Positions 14,852-24,594 of a stretch of 64,000 bases of DNA are shown here, piece by piece. The notes under the pieces are model-generated. The model did not search any database. It saw only the letters and a list, made by a program, of their open reading frames with translations, and was not told the origin of the DNA. Within the stretch, counting starts at the first letter, position 1, and each line of letters opens with the position of its first letter. This DNA is from Cellulosilyticum sp. (GTDB taxonomy: Bacteria > Bacillota > Clostridia > Lachnospirales > Cellulosilyticaceae), in NCBI GenBank assembly GCA_015058045.1, contig SVDC01000012.1, positions 19,524 to 83,523 on the forward strand, read 5' to 3'. The translations under genes and the position numbers were made by a program.

Positions 14852-16023
14852 TATTTCCTTCCTCCTGGTGTATATCTTCTAAGTAGTGGTACATGCATTT
14901 TTAATACTTCTACTACTTTCTTTAAATCTTCAATTTGTGTATCATGCGCAAAAGAAAAACGAATGGCATGATCTAATTGTTTAGGTGCATTCCCAATCGC
15001 AATGAGCACACCATCTTTTTCCTTCTTATGACTAGAACATGCAGAGCCTGAAGATACATAAATCCCTTCATTTTCTAATACATGTAATAAGACTTCTGAA
15101 CGTACATCCATAAAACCAATATTTAAAATATATGGTGCACTCTCCTCTAAATGTGGCCCATTAAGCCATGTATCTGGAATTTCACTAAGAATTGCCTCTG
15201 CTAAATAACACTTACATTCTTTCATATGCTCAAAAATTTCTTTTTGATGTGCAAAGGTAATCTCAGCAGCTTTTAATGCCCCTGCTACACCTGGTACATT
15301 TTCTGTTCCTGAACGAATATTCTTTTGCTGTCCACCACCGTATACAAGACTTTGCATACGTACGGTTTTATTCTTATATAAAATGCCAACGCCACGTGGT
15401 CCATAAAATTTATGGGCACTACAAGATAAGAAATCAATTTTTGCACGTTTTACGTGAATAGGTAATTTCCCGAATGATTGAACGGCATCTACATGAAATA
15501 TAGTTTCTTTATTCTTTTCTTTAATCAGCTGTCCAATACGTTCAATAGGTTGAATCGTTCCAATTTCGTTGTTGACATGCATAATACTAACTAAAATGGT
15601 TTGCTCATCAATAGCTTCTCTTAGCTCATCTAAGTTAATTTCACCTTTTTCATTAACACCAAGCGTTACTACTTCAAATCCTTGGTCATTTAAATAATGA
15701 AATACTTCTTTTACAGATGGATGTTCAATGGCAGAAGTAATAATTTTATTTCCTTGTCTTCTATAGGCCATAGCTGCACCTATAATTGCTGTATTATTAC
15801 TCTCCGTTCCACCTGATGTATAAATAATTTCTTCCGGCAAAGCACCTAATTGACGTGCAAAAAATTGACTTGCCTCCTTAAGGATATTTTCTGCGTCCAT
15901 ACCTTTTTTATGCAATGAAGATGGATTTCCATAAGTATGTAGCATTGTCTCTGATACAACTCGTGCTACTTCATCATAAGGTTTGGTTGTTGCAGCATTA
16001 TCTAGATATATTTCTTTTGTCAT
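14851..16023 (-). CDS. Cysteine desulfurase, NifS/IscS-like (ThiI sulfur donor)
   Basis: 390 residues, fold-type I PLP enzyme. IYLDNAATTKP at the N-terminus; the PLP lysine lies in SCSAHKFYGPRGVG near residue 200; the persulfide-carrying Cys is in SSGSACSSHKKEKDG near 325. It moves sulfur from cysteine to an acceptor. It overlaps thiI by one base, and no iscU or suf genes are nearby, so it most likely serves tRNA thiolation like Bacillus NifZ. The RBS AGGGAG lies upstream of ATG 16023. Confidence 0.93.
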   Translation of the reverse strand: MTKEIYLDNAATTKPYDEVARVVSETMLHTYGNPSSLHKKGMDAENILKEASQFFARQLGALPEEIIYTSGGTESNNTAIIGAAMAYRRQGNKIITSAIEHPSVKEVFHYLNDQGFEVVTLGVNEKGEINLDELREAIDEQTILVSIMHVNNEIGTIQPIERIGQLIKEKNKETIFHVDAVQSFGKLPIHVKRAKIDFLSCSAHKFYGPRGVGILYKNKTVRMQSLVYGGGQQKNIRSGTENVPGVAGALKAAEITFAHQKEIFEHMKECKCYLAEAILSEIPDTWLNGPHLEESAPYILNIGFMDVRSEVLLHVLENEGIYVSSGSACSSHKKEKDGVLIAIGNAPKQLDHAIRFSFAHDTQIEDLKKVVEVLKMHVPLLRRYTPGGRK

Positions 16024-16100
16024 TTGAATCTCCCTTTTTCTGATACTCTATCCCTTTAGAACAATCCTATTGGTATAGACGTATCTTTCAAAATTTGGAT

Positions 16101-16129
16101 ATATAAAAAATGAGGGAAATCCCCTCATT
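16101..16129 (-). terminator. Terminator after the CheY-like gene
   Basis: On the minus strand, an 8-bp stem (AATGAGGG / CCCTCATT) with a 5-nt loop, followed by TTTTT. It separates the CheY-like gene from the cysteine desulfurase-thiI pair. Confidence 0.75.
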
Positions 16130-16130
16130 A

Positions 16131-16499
16131 TTATCTATTCATTACATTATAAATAGCTTGTAATACTCGTGTTTTTTCAAAAGGTTTCACAATAAAATCT
16201 TTTGCTCCCCTTTTAATGGCTTCAACAACTTTTGAATGTTGTCCCATTGCCGAACACATAATAATCTTGGAATTTGGACTTACTTCTAATATTTTTTCAA
16301 TAGCTTCAAGACCATTCATCTCTGGCATAGTAATGTCAAGTGTTACAATATCTGGTTGCAATGCTTTTGCCATTTCAATTGCCTGCAAACCATTACCTGC
16401 TTCACCTAGAACAACGAACTCTGCTTCAGTAAGCAGTTTTTTAAGTACCGTTCTCATAAAAATAGCATCATCTACTACCAAAAATGTAACCTGCTCCAT
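16131..16499 (-). CDS. CheY-like single-domain response regulator
   Basis: 122 residues, receiver domain only. VVDDAIFMRTVLKKLL near the N-terminus has the acidic pair; the phospho-acceptor is in PDIVTLDITMPEMNG near residue 54; the conserved Ser/Thr position is in MCSAMGQ; and the switch Lys is in FIVKPFEKT near 105. No output domain and no histidine kinase or chemotaxis genes are nearby. Its ATG follows the rsmE stop without a gap (TAGATG), so it is co-transcribed with prmA-rsmE. The partner and output are unknown; close relatives act in chemotaxis or motility. Confidence 0.9.
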   Translation of the reverse strand: MEQVTFLVVDDAIFMRTVLKKLLTEAEFVVLGEAGNGLQAIEMAKALQPDIVTLDITMPEMNGLEAIEKILEVSPNSKIIMCSAMGQHSKVVEAIKRGAKDFIVKPFEKTRVLQAIYNVMNR

Positions 16500-17240
16500 C
16501 TAAATCTCTCCCATCTCATACATGATATTAGCTAAAGTAACTAACCCTGCCGTCTCACTTCTTAAGATACGTTTTCCTAAAGTAATAGATTGTACACCAT
16601 ATTCTATTGCTAATGCCACTTCCTCTTCTGTGAATCCACCTTCTGGTCCAATAAATATACCAATGGACTTGGCATCTAAAGACTGTAAATATTCTTTAAT
16701 ATGATGAGCAGATTCATTTTCATATGGAATACATCCACAATCCAACTGGGTTTTGACAAACTCTAAAGCAGTCTGAAGAGTCATCGGCATAGTAACCTCA
16801 GGCACAATACCTCTTTTACTTTGTTTCGCTGCACTCTCTGCAATCTTTTGCCAACGTACAATTTTATTATTCAATTTATTTTCCGATTCTAATTTTACCA
16901 CACAACGTTTTGTTACAAGTGGAACAATCTTTGTAACACCAATTTCTACACTCTTTTGGATTACAAACTCCATTTTTTCTCCTTTTACAAGAGACTGAAA
17001 CAAAACAGTATCTACAGCAGGTTCTGTGTGGTTATTCATATGATTTATAATTTGGGCCGTTACCATTTCTGTATTAATTTCTTTTATTATACACTCATAG
17101 TCATTCCCTTGTCTATCGTTTATCAAAATTTCTTTTCCTATAGGTAATCTTAAGACATTCTTGATATGATTGACATCTGTGCCCTTAATCATAATGATAT
17201 CACTTGACACATCCTCTGGGTTTACAAAAAACTTCGCCAT
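16500..17240 (-). CDS. rsmE: 16S rRNA m3U1498 methyltransferase RsmE
   Basis: 246 residues. N-terminal PUA-like region; C-terminal SPOUT methyltransferase with the trefoil-knot motifs IGIFIGPEGGFTEEE near residues 195-208 and TLGKRILRSETAGL near 222-236. It methylates N3 of U1498 in 16S rRNA. It follows prmA by 14 bp, as in the Bacillus dnaJ-prmA-rsmE order. Confidence 0.94.
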   Translation of the reverse strand: MAKFFVNPEDVSSDIIMIKGTDVNHIKNVLRLPIGKEILINDRQGNDYECIIKEINTEMVTAQIINHMNNHTEPAVDTVLFQSLVKGEKMEFVIQKSVEIGVTKIVPLVTKRCVVKLESENKLNNKIVRWQKIAESAAKQSKRGIVPEVTMPMTLQTALEFVKTQLDCGCIPYENESAHHIKEYLQSLDAKSIGIFIGPEGGFTEEEVALAIEYGVQSITLGKRILRSETAGLVTLANIMYEMGEI

Positions 17241-17254
17241 ATTTCACCTTTTCT

Positions 17255-18220
17255 TTATTTGATATGGGCTAAGATAGCTACCCAATCATTTTTCTCTGTA
17301 ATTGATTCTACTTCAAATCCCACTTCCTCTAAGTGACCTTTTACTTCCTCTGCACGATCTCCAATAATACCAGATGCAACTAGTTTACCATCTATTTTAA
17401 GGAAACTTCTAAGCTCATGTTTCATGCCAATAATAACATCAGCTACAATATTAGCTACAACAATATCATATTTTTCATGGCCAATTTTATTTTCTAAAAC
17501 TTCGTCAGCCATAACATTTCCACAATATGCTGTATAACGTGCTTTGTCCATCTTATTTTGCTCAAAGTTTTCACACGCAATATCTACAGAGTTTTGATCA
17601 ATATCTACTGCTGTTACATGATTTGCGCCTAACATTAAAGCTGCAATAGATAAAATACCACTACCACAACCCATATCTAAAACTTCGCAAGATGGCTTTA
17701 CAATATTTTCTAGCTGCTCAATACAAAGTTGTGTAGTATAATGTTGTCCTGTACCAAAAGAAGAGTTTGGATCAATTTCAAGAATATGACGCTCGGTTAC
17801 TTCATCATAAGTTTCCCATGTTGGCTTAATGACAAATTTTTCACCTACTGTAAAAGGCTTGAAATATTGTTTCCAGTTATTTGCCCAGTCTTCTTCCTTT
17901 ACATTGCCTAATTCTAATCTTAAGCTACCATAGTCTACATTTTCTTCTTTTAATCTAGCTAACATATTTTTTATTTCAATAAAGGTTTCTTGACCTTGAC
18001 TATTTTCTGCTAAATAGAACTTAATATTGGTTTCTACATTTTTTAAGTCTTCCATTGTAACATCCATGTAATCCCAGGTTTGTCCACGTAGGCTTAAAAA
18101 GTCTTCAAAGTCATCTGGATCTTCAATGACAAAACCTGTCACGCCCATTTGTAATAATATACCTGTAATTGTTTCAAGTCCTTGTTTGGACGTATAAATT
18201 GTTACTTCTAACCAGTTCAT
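17255..18220 (-). CDS. prmA: Ribosomal protein L11 methyltransferase PrmA
   Basis: 321 residues from ATG 18220, which has the RBS GGAGATG; the ORF track extends 20 codons further without an RBS. PrmA trimethylates several amino groups of L11. The N-terminal substrate-binding domain (WLEVTIYTSKQGLE, then GFVIEDPDDFEDF) is followed by the SAM-binding motif VLDMGCGSGILSIAAL near residue 185 and DIVVANIVADVII (NPP-like catalytic segment) near 250. It lies downstream of dnaJ across a 247-bp gap that contains a terminator, so it probably has its own promoter. Confidence 0.94.
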   Translation of the reverse strand: MNWLEVTIYTSKQGLETITGILLQMGVTGFVIEDPDDFEDFLSLRGQTWDYMDVTMEDLKNVETNIKFYLAENSQGQETFIEIKNMLARLKEENVDYGSLRLELGNVKEEDWANNWKQYFKPFTVGEKFVIKPTWETYDEVTERHILEIDPNSSFGTGQHYTTQLCIEQLENIVKPSCEVLDMGCGSGILSIAALMLGANHVTAVDIDQNSVDIACENFEQNKMDKARYTAYCGNVMADEVLENKIGHEKYDIVVANIVADVIIGMKHELRSFLKIDGKLVASGIIGDRAEEVKGHLEEVGFEVESITEKNDWVAILAHIK

Positions 18221-18408
18221 GTTTTCATCTCCATTTATGTTTAATAGTATTATTATAAAGGAATCCCATATTTTATTCAAGCTATACCCATTTTCTTACT
18301 TATCCATATAGCTTTTTTAACTTATTTATTTATTTCTCTCCCCTAATATCCATCTTTTATATACTTTCACTTATATATTACATATATCTTTAACCTAAAA
18401 GATTTTTT

Positions 18409-18444
18409 ATTTAAATAAAGAGGAGCTACATCCAGCAGCTCCTC
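18409..18444 (-). terminator. Terminator of the heat-shock operon
   Basis: On the minus strand, an 8-bp GC-rich stem (GAGGAGCT / AGCTCCTC), a 9-nt loop, then TTTATTTAAATAAAAAA. It lies just after the dnaJ stop codon. The U tract is imperfect. Confidence 0.65.
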
Positions 18445-18467
18445 CTCATCTCATTTAGTTTTATGAA

Positions 18468-19622
18468 TTATTTATTTTTCTTAAAGAAATGTCCCCATCC
18501 CTTTTTTGACTCTTCGGCTTGTTGGCCGATTTCTGGTTCAAATTCTCTTAAGATTTCTTTTTGTTTCTCAGATAGATTCTTTGGTACCACAATATAAACT
18601 TCTACATATTGGTCACCACGGTTCTTATTATTACGTAAGCTTGGAATACCTTTTCCTTGTAATCTAAATGTCGTAGAGGTTTGTGTACCTGGTTGGATAG
18701 AGAACTTCACATTACCATCTAACGTTGGAATTGAAAGTTCTGCACCTAATGCTGCTTGAACAAAGGAAATTGGCATACGCATGTACACATCATTACCACG
18801 TCTTTCAAACACAGGGTGAGATGATACAGATACAGTTACTAATAAGTCACCTGCTGGTGCTCCTACATCCCCTGCTTCACCTTTTCCAGATAATCTAAGT
18901 GTTTGACCATGGTCAATACCTGCTGGAATGGATACGGTTACTTTTTTCACTGCGCGAACTTTACCATGTCCATGACATGTATTACATGGGTCTTTAATAA
19001 TTTTACCTTCACCACGACATGCATCACAGACTTGTTCTGATTGCATCATACCCATAATTGTACGTTGTTGAACCACAATGCGACCTGTACCATGGCATTT
19101 ACCACAAGTACTGGTTTCTGTTCCTGGTTTAGCTTTAGAACCATGACAAGTTGGACAGGTATCTGATGTATTGATAGAAATCTCTTTTTCACATCCAAAA
19201 GCTGCCTCTTCAAATGAAATTTGAATCGTTTGACGAATGTCAGCACCTGGTTGTGGGCCACGTGGTCTTCTACGTCCACCGCCACCAAAGCCACCACCAA
19301 ACATACCATTTAAGATATCGCTTAAATCAATGTCCCCATCAAAACCACCAAATCCGCCGAAGCCGCCACCAAAGCCACCTGCACCGCCGCCGCCTTGTTC
19401 AAAAGCTGCATGACCATAACGATCATAAGCTGCACGTTTATCTGCATCACTTAAAACTTCGTATGCTTCTGTAATCTCTTTGAATTTTGCTTCTGCTTCT
19501 TTGTTATCAGGATTTGCATCTGGGTGATATTTTTTAGCTAATTTACGATATGCTTTTTTAATATCCGCATCACTAGCCGACTTAGATAATCCAAGAATTT
19601 CATAAAAATCCCTTTTATCCAT
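18468..19622 (-). CDS. dnaJ: Co-chaperone DnaJ
   Basis: 384 residues from ATG 19622 (the GTG at 19634 lies within the RBS region GGTGGTGAC). J domain with YHPDAN (HPD motif) near residue 35; a Gly/Phe-rich linker at about 75-120; four zinc motifs [28 protein letters not shown] and CNTCHGHG at about 150-220; then the client-binding C-terminal domains. It stimulates the DnaK ATPase and presents clients. It is last in hrcA-grpE-dnaK-dnaJ; a weak hairpin lies between dnaK and dnaJ. Confidence 0.96.
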   Translation of the reverse strand: MDKRDFYEILGLSKSASDADIKKAYRKLAKKYHPDANPDNKEAEAKFKEITEAYEVLSDADKRAAYDRYGHAAFEQGGGGAGGFGGGFGGFGGFDGDIDLSDILNGMFGGGFGGGGRRRPRGPQPGADIRQTIQISFEEAAFGCEKEISINTSDTCPTCHGSKAKPGTETSTCGKCHGTGRIVVQQRTIMGMMQSEQVCDACRGEGKIIKDPCNTCHGHGKVRAVKKVTVSIPAGIDHGQTLRLSGKGEAGDVGAPAGDLLVTVSVSSHPVFERRGNDVYMRMPISFVQAALGAELSIPTLDGNVKFSIQPGTQTSTTFRLQGKGIPSLRNNKNRGDQYVEVYIVVPKNLSEKQKEILREFEPEIGQQAEESKKGWGHFFKKNK

Positions 19623-19713
19623 AAGAGTCACCACCTTTTTTATTTTTATTTAATCAATGTTATCTAATATAACCCACACCGAGTTACTTTCTTAATTATT
19701 TAACATAGAAACA

Positions 19714-19736
19714 GTCAAAGAGGAATACTCTTTGAC
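19714..19736 (-). terminator. Hairpin between dnaK and dnaJ, possible partial terminator
   Basis: A perfect 9-bp stem (GTCAAAGAG / CTCTTTGAC) with a 5-nt loop. On the minus strand it is followed by TGTTTCTATG, a poor U tract. It could lower dnaJ relative to dnaK, or mark an mRNA processing site. Confidence 0.5.
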
Positions 19737-19749
19737 CGTCTCAATCATT

Positions 19750-21591
19750 TTATTCTTCTTTGAAGTCTGCGTCAATAACATCATCATCTGCAGATTGGCC
19801 ACCTGCATTCATGTCTGGACCTGCACCTTGTGCTGCTCCTGCTTGACTATATAATTTTTCAGAAATGCTATAGAATACGTTTGTAAGCTCTTCTTTAGCT
19901 GCTTTAAGTTCTGCAACTTGCTCTTCTGTCATAGCACCAGCTACTGCTTTATCATTAAGATCTTTTAATTTATTAAGTGCTGTTTCTACTTTTGCTTTAT
20001 CATCAGCTTCTAATTTGTCTTCCATATCTTTAATCATTTTTTCTGTTTGGAATACCATAGCATCTGCTTCATTTTTTGCATCAATAGCTTCTTTACGTTT
20101 TTTATCTTCAGCAGCAAATTGTTCTGCTTCTTTTACAGCTTTTTCGATTTCTTCATCACTAAGGTTTGTGCTAGCTGTAATTGTGATGTGTTGTTCTTTA
20201 CCTGTACCAAGGTCCTTAGCAGATACTTTTACAATACCGTTAGCATCGATATCAAATGTTACTTCGATTTGTGGAATACCACGTGGAGCTGGCATGATAC
20301 CATCTAATTTGAAGTTACCAAGTGTTTTATTGTCATTTGCCATTGGTCTTTCACCTTGTACAACGTGGATATCTACTGCTGGCTGGTTATCAGCTGCTGT
20401 AGAGAACACTTGAGATTTTTTAGTTGGGATTGTTGTATTTTTAGGAATAACTGCTGTAGCAACGCCACCCATTGTTTCAATACCAAGTGTAAGTGGTGTT
20501 ACGTCAAGAAGAAGGATATCTCCTGAACCAGCTTCACCTGAAAGTTTACCACCTTGAATAGCAGCACCTACAGATACACATTCATCTGGGTTAATTCCTT
20601 TAAATGGCTCTTTTCCTGTAATACGTTTAACAGCATCTTGAACAGCTGGAATACGTGTAGAACCACCAACTAATAATACTTTGTCAAGTTCTGAAGGATT
20701 TACACCTGCATCATTTAATGCTGTGCGAACTGGTCCCATTGTTCTTTCAACAAGGTCAGCTGTAAGTTCATCAAATTTAGCTCTTGTAATTGTTACATCT
20801 AAGCTTTGACCACCAGCACAAATGAATGGAATTAATACGTTTGCACTTGTTTTTTGTGAAAGTTCTTTTTTAGCTGTTTCAGCAGCTTCTTTTAAACGTT
20901 GCATTGCAACTTTATCAGAAGAAAGATCAATACCTTCTTGTTTGTTAAATTCCTGTACTAAGAAATCAATGATTTTTTGGTCGAAGTCATCTCCACCTAA
21001 GTTGTTATCTCCACTTGTAGCAAGTACTTCAATTACACCATCACCGATATCGATAACAGATACGTCGAATGTACCACCACCAAGGTCGTATACTAAGATT
21101 TTTTGTTCATGTTCGTTATCAAGACCATAAGCAAGTGCTGCTGCTGTTGGTTCGTTGATGATACGTTTTACATCAAGACCAGCGATACGTCCAGCATCTT
21201 TTGTTGCTTGTCTTTGGCTATCTGTGAAGTAAGCAGGAACTGTGATAACTGCTTCTGTTACAGATTCACCAAGGTGAGCTTCTGCATCTGCTTTTAATTT
21301 TTGAAGGATGATTGCTGAAATCTCTTGTGGAGAGAATTTTTTATCATCGATTGTTACCTTATAGTCTGTACCCATGTGTCTTTTAATAGAAATAACTGTT
21401 CTTTCATGGTTTGTAACAGCTTGACGTTTTGCAACATCTCCTACAAGTCTTTCACCTGTTTTACTAAAACCTACTACAGATGGTGTTGTTCTGTTTCCAT
21501 CAGCGTTAACGATAACGACTGGTTTTCCACCTTCCATAACTGATACACAAGAGTTTGTTGTTCCTAAGTCAATACCAATAATTTTACCCAT
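19750..21591 (-). CDS. dnaK: Chaperone DnaK (Hsp70)
   Basis: 613 residues. N-terminal actin-like ATPase ([38 protein letters not shown] near 170; [15 protein letters not shown] near 310), the linker [17 protein letters not shown] near 360-376, the substrate-binding domain, a helical lid, and an acidic C-terminal tail ending VIDADFKEE. It has the deletion in the ATPase domain typical of Gram-positive DnaK. It is the third gene of the CIRCE-controlled operon, 20 bp after grpE. Confidence 0.97.
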   Translation of the reverse strand: MGKIIGIDLGTTNSCVSVMEGGKPVVIVNADGNRTTPSVVGFSKTGERLVGDVAKRQAVTNHERTVISIKRHMGTDYKVTIDDKKFSPQEISAIILQKLKADAEAHLGESVTEAVITVPAYFTDSQRQATKDAGRIAGLDVKRIINEPTAAALAYGLDNEHEQKILVYDLGGGTFDVSVIDIGDGVIEVLATSGDNNLGGDDFDQKIIDFLVQEFNKQEGIDLSSDKVAMQRLKEAAETAKKELSQKTSANVLIPFICAGGQSLDVTITRAKFDELTADLVERTMGPVRTALNDAGVNPSELDKVLLVGGSTRIPAVQDAVKRITGKEPFKGINPDECVSVGAAIQGGKLSGEAGSGDILLLDVTPLTLGIETMGGVATAVIPKNTTIPTKKSQVFSTAADNQPAVDIHVVQGERPMANDNKTLGNFKLDGIMPAPRGIPQIEVTFDIDANGIVKVSAKDLGTGKEQHITITASTNLSDEEIEKAVKEAEQFAAEDKKRKEAIDAKNEADAMVFQTEKMIKDMEDKLEADDKAKVETALNKLKDLNDKAVAGAMTEEQVAELKAAKEELTNVFYSISEKLYSQAGAAQGAGPDMNAGGQSADDDVIDADFKEE

Positions 21592-21610
21592 AACTTATTT
21601 CCTCCTATTA

Positions 21611-22171
21611 TTAATTAGCCACTTTAACTAAACTATGTCTAATTACTTTTTCTTTATATAAATAACCTTTTTGAAGCTCTTCAGCAACTATATTTTCTCC
21701 CAGTGTTTCATCATCTATGTGCATAATCGCATTGTGAAGATTTGGGTCAAATTCTTTACCTACTGCTTCGATTGGTGTCACATGCAATTTTTCAAATAAG
21801 CCCATCATTTGTTTGTAGATCATTTCAACACCTGCAAAAAGTGCTGTATCTGTTGATTCTACTTTTAAGGCTCTTTCAAAATTATCAATAATTGGTAACA
21901 TTTCTGCTACTGTGTTGCTTACAGCATAATCATAAGAGTCAGCTTTTTCTTTTTCACTACGTTTTCTGTAGTTATCAAACTCAGCCATTAAACGTTGCCA
22001 TCTATCTAAGTATTCAGCTGCTTTAGCTTCTGTTTCTGCTAATTTTGCTACTTCTGCATCTTCTTGTACCTCTTCGGTTACTTCTTCTGCTGTTTCTAAA
22101 GTCACATCATCTGCTGCTACTTCTTCAACTTGTTCTTCTTGAACTTGCTCTAAATTTTGATTTTCTTCCAT
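21611..22171 (-). CDS. grpE: Nucleotide exchange factor GrpE
   Basis: 186 residues. The N-terminal ~55 residues are a low-complexity Glu/Val-rich tail. A long coiled-coil segment follows (AAEYLDRWQRLMAEFDNYRKRSEKEK), then the beta domain with the family signature near HNAIMHIDDETLGENIVAEELQKGYLYKEKVIRHSLVKVAN. It releases ADP from DnaK and is thermosensing in several bacteria. It sits between hrcA and dnaK in the operon. Confidence 0.95.
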   Translation of the reverse strand: MEENQNLEQVQEEQVEEVAADDVTLETAEEVTEEVQEDAEVAKLAETEAKAAEYLDRWQRLMAEFDNYRKRSEKEKADSYDYAVSNTVAEMLPIIDNFERALKVESTDTALFAGVEMIYKQMMGLFEKLHVTPIEAVGKEFDPNLHNAIMHIDDETLGENIVAEELQKGYLYKEKVIRHSLVKVAN

Positions 22172-22207
22172 GGTTTCACCCTTTCGCCTAAGTTATAGAG
22201 ACTCTAT

Positions 22208-23242
22208 TTAGTGTCCTAATTCCTTGAGCATATTTGTTATATGATAAGATACATATTCTAATACTGAAACAACTTGATCATAATCCATGCGTGTTGGTCC
22301 AATAATCCCAATATTTCCTATAGCATGTTCTCCAATCCTATAACTTGTAGAAACAACACTATAATCTTTCATCGGCGTTAAAACATTTTCTTCACCAATT
22401 CGAATGGTTACCGTATTCGGTTTAGATTGATCAAGAATCTTTCTTAGATATGGTTTTTCTTCTAACAACTGAAGTAATGTTCTTGTTTTGTCTTTATCAT
22501 CCATTCCATTGAAGTCCAGAATATTATTAGCACCGCGAATATAAATTTCCGGTGAATCTTCTTGTTTTAAAGTATGATCTATTGCCTGTAGCACGCTACC
22601 TGCAATATCACCATATTCTTTCATCTTATCTTCAATAGAAAACTTAAGTTGATTCAGACTAAGTTGGCTTAATGTGCTACCTTTGATGGTTTCATTAAGG
22701 ATATTTGTTAAAGCCATACACATATTAAAGTCGATTGCCTTTGGTGTAGGAATAACATAATGCTTCACACTATTTGTATCAGTTACAACAACACACGCAA
22801 CAGAATAATCATCTACTGGCACAAGCTGAATATGCTTGATTCTAACTTGTGAAATAGGTGGGGTCATTGCAATAGTTGCACAATTTGTGAGCATTGCAAC
22901 AAGCTTTGCTGTTTCCTCAACCAAAGTATCTACGTGATTAATCTTTTCTTTAATTAAATTCGTAATGACTTCTTCTACTTCAGGATTAATGTTTGCACGC
23001 TTCATCATGCCATCTACATACATCCTGTATCCTTTATCAGAAGGAATACGTCCAGCAGAAGTATGAGGTTGTAAGATTAAGCCAAGCTCTTCTAAGTCCG
23101 CCATTTCATTCCGAATAGTAGCTGAACTAATGCCCAAGTCATACTTCTTAGAAATGGTTCTAGATCCAACCGGATCTCCGGTTTCTATATAATCGCGAAT
23201 GATGGCTTCAAGAATTTTTATCTTTCGCTCGTTCATCTCCAT
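22208..23242 (-). CDS. hrcA: Heat-inducible transcription repressor HrcA
   Basis: 344 residues. N-terminal winged helix (ERKIKILEAIIRDYIETGDPVGSRTISKKYDLGISSATIRNEMADLEELG) and a GAF-like dimerisation region. HrcA binds CIRCE and represses the chaperone operons, with GroE as its folding partner. A perfect CIRCE lies between the promoter and this gene, so it is autoregulated. The start is ATG 23242 (AAGGAAG seven bases upstream); an internal ATG two codons later is also possible. Confidence 0.95.
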   Translation of the reverse strand: MEMNERKIKILEAIIRDYIETGDPVGSRTISKKYDLGISSATIRNEMADLEELGLILQPHTSAGRIPSDKGYRMYVDGMMKRANINPEVEEVITNLIKEKINHVDTLVEETAKLVAMLTNCATIAMTPPISQVRIKHIQLVPVDDYSVACVVVTDTNSVKHYVIPTPKAIDFNMCMALTNILNETIKGSTLSQLSLNQLKFSIEDKMKEYGDIAGSVLQAIDHTLKQEDSPEIYIRGANNILDFNGMDDKDKTRTLLQLLEEKPYLRKILDQSKPNTVTIRIGEENVLTPMKDYSVVSTSYRIGEHAIGNIGIIGPTRMDYDQVVSVLEYVSYHITNMLKELGH

Positions 23243-23263
23243 CGAATCACTTCCTTCTTTTTG

Positions 23264-23290
23264 TTAGCACTCACCAAACCCGAGTGCTAA
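23264..23290 (-). promoter_or_regulatory. CIRCE operator of hrcA-grpE-dnaK-dnaJ
   Basis: TTAGCACTC, nine bases, GAGTGCTAA: an exact match to the CIRCE consensus, located 22 bp before the hrcA start and just downstream of the promoter -10 box. Confidence 0.97.
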
Positions 23291-23300
23291 CTATGAGTAA

Positions 23301-23329
23301 AAGATATCACTATTTTTTTCTATTGTCAA
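23301..23329 (-). promoter_or_regulatory. SigA promoter of the heat-shock operon
   Basis: On the minus strand, TTGACA, a 17-nt spacer and TATCTT. The transcript would start at or just before CIRCE, which is the usual geometry for HrcA repression. Confidence 0.8.
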
Positions 23330-23387
23330 TACATTTTTATATTTTTTATCTTGTATTTTTTCTTTCTAAAAAAGAACATCATGTTAT

Positions 23388-23446
23388 AAAAAGCCCCCTC
23401 TCTTTATATACTGAATATCCAGTTATAAAGAGAGGGATTCTTCTTT
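23388..23446 (-). terminator. Terminator of lepA-hemW
   Basis: On the minus strand, a 13-bp stem (CCCTCTCTTTATA / TATAAAGAGAGGG), a roughly 25-nt inner loop, then GGGCTTTTTATAAC. It lies just after the hemW stop codon. Confidence 0.75.
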
Positions 23447-23451
23447 CTTTA

Positions 23452-24582
23452 TCATAGGAAAGAAGAGAATATTTCATTACAGACATCTAATCCATAATGG
23501 CTTAAATAAATTCTCTTCTTATCATGTACCAATGCACCTTGTGATATCCACTTTTTAAGCTGGGAAGGATATGTGTCCCATATAGATTGTCCAAATTTCT
23601 TTTCAAAATCCGTCTCATCAATTCCTTCAATAAGTCGTAGCCCTAAAAAGAGATATTCTTCCATCATCATCTTTTGCGTTAAAATTTCTTCATCATGACG
23701 AAGCAAGCTTAAATCTCCTGCTGCCACTACATAGTTTTCTAGATTTTCTTCATTGTAAAATCGTTTACCTTCAAACAATGAATGTGCACCTAAACCAAGT
23801 CCTATATACGGCTCACACTGCCAATATACTAGATTATGCTGACAACGATGTCCAGGCTTTGCCCAATTTGAAATTTCATATTGCTCGTAGCCTTGTGTTT
23901 TCAAATAATCTTGTGCATAGTGATACATTTGACGATCTAATATTTCAGATACCTCTTCCATTTTACCTTCATTATATAAATCTCCAAAGTGGGTACCTTC
24001 TTCTATAATAAGGGCATATACCGACAAATGTTCTAGATTATAAGTGGATATGATTTCTAATGTCTCTTTAAATGCTTCAAAACTTTGTCCAGGTAATCCA
24101 AACATCAAATCCGTATTAATATGCCATGCAGTATGGCTGCGAATTAATCTAATACTTTCCTCCCAATCCTCAAAGCGATGTAGTCTTCCTATAGCTTTTA
24201 ATAAGTCATTATGAGTAGACTGGAGTCCTAAGCTAATTCTAGTAATCGGATACTGCTTTAATACTTCTATCTTTTCTAATTCAATGGTACCTGGATTGGC
24301 TTCAATCGTCCATTCACAGTCTATTTCTAATTTAAAATGTGTTACAATTGCCTTCATTAACCGATCCAGTAAAAAAGGTGGCAGCACTGTTGGCGTGCCA
24401 CCACCTATAAATATAGATTTTACTGAGGTTCCTAATGGCAAACTTTCACTAGTCTTTTCAATTTCTTGAATAAGTGCTTCTATATAACGCTCCTGCTCTT
24501 TTTGTCTTGGAAAAGATAAAAAGTCACAGTAATAACATTTAGAAGCACAAAAAGGAATATGAAAATAAAGTCCAATTTGCAT
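23452..24582 (-). CDS. hemW: Radical SAM heme chaperone HemW
   Basis: 376 residues. IGLYFHIPFCASKCYYCDF at the N-terminus carries the radical-SAM CxxxCxxC cluster. GGGTPTVL follows near 63-70. The HemW-specific heme-binding motif HNxxYW is present as HNLVYW near residue 250, which separates it from the oxygen-independent coproporphyrinogen oxidase HemN. Family members insert or hand over heme to enzymes. It starts 12 bp after lepA and is co-transcribed with it, as in Bacillus (lepA-hemN-hrcA). Confidence 0.92.
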   Translation of the reverse strand: MQIGLYFHIPFCASKCYYCDFLSFPRQKEQERYIEALIQEIEKTSESLPLGTSVKSIFIGGGTPTVLPPFLLDRLMKAIVTHFKLEIDCEWTIEANPGTIELEKIEVLKQYPITRISLGLQSTHNDLLKAIGRLHRFEDWEESIRLIRSHTAWHINTDLMFGLPGQSFEAFKETLEIISTYNLEHLSVYALIIEEGTHFGDLYNEGKMEEVSEILDRQMYHYAQDYLKTQGYEQYEISNWAKPGHRCQHNLVYWQCEPYIGLGLGAHSLFEGKRFYNEENLENYVVAAGDLSLLRHDEEILTQKMMMEEYLFLGLRLIEGIDETDFEKKFGQSIWDTYPSQLKKWISQGALVHDKKRIYLSHYGLDVCNEIFSSFL

Positions 24583-24594
24583 GTTTGTTTTCCT

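Noticed and set aside
19214-19474. 86-aa His/Gln-rich plus-strand ORF inside dnaJ
   Set aside because: An antisense reading of the Gly/Phe-rich and zinc-motif part of dnaJ; the composition is an artefact.
20015-20413. 132-aa plus-strand ORF inside dnaK
   Set aside because: Antisense frame of dnaK without an RBS; such long antisense frames are common in dnaK.
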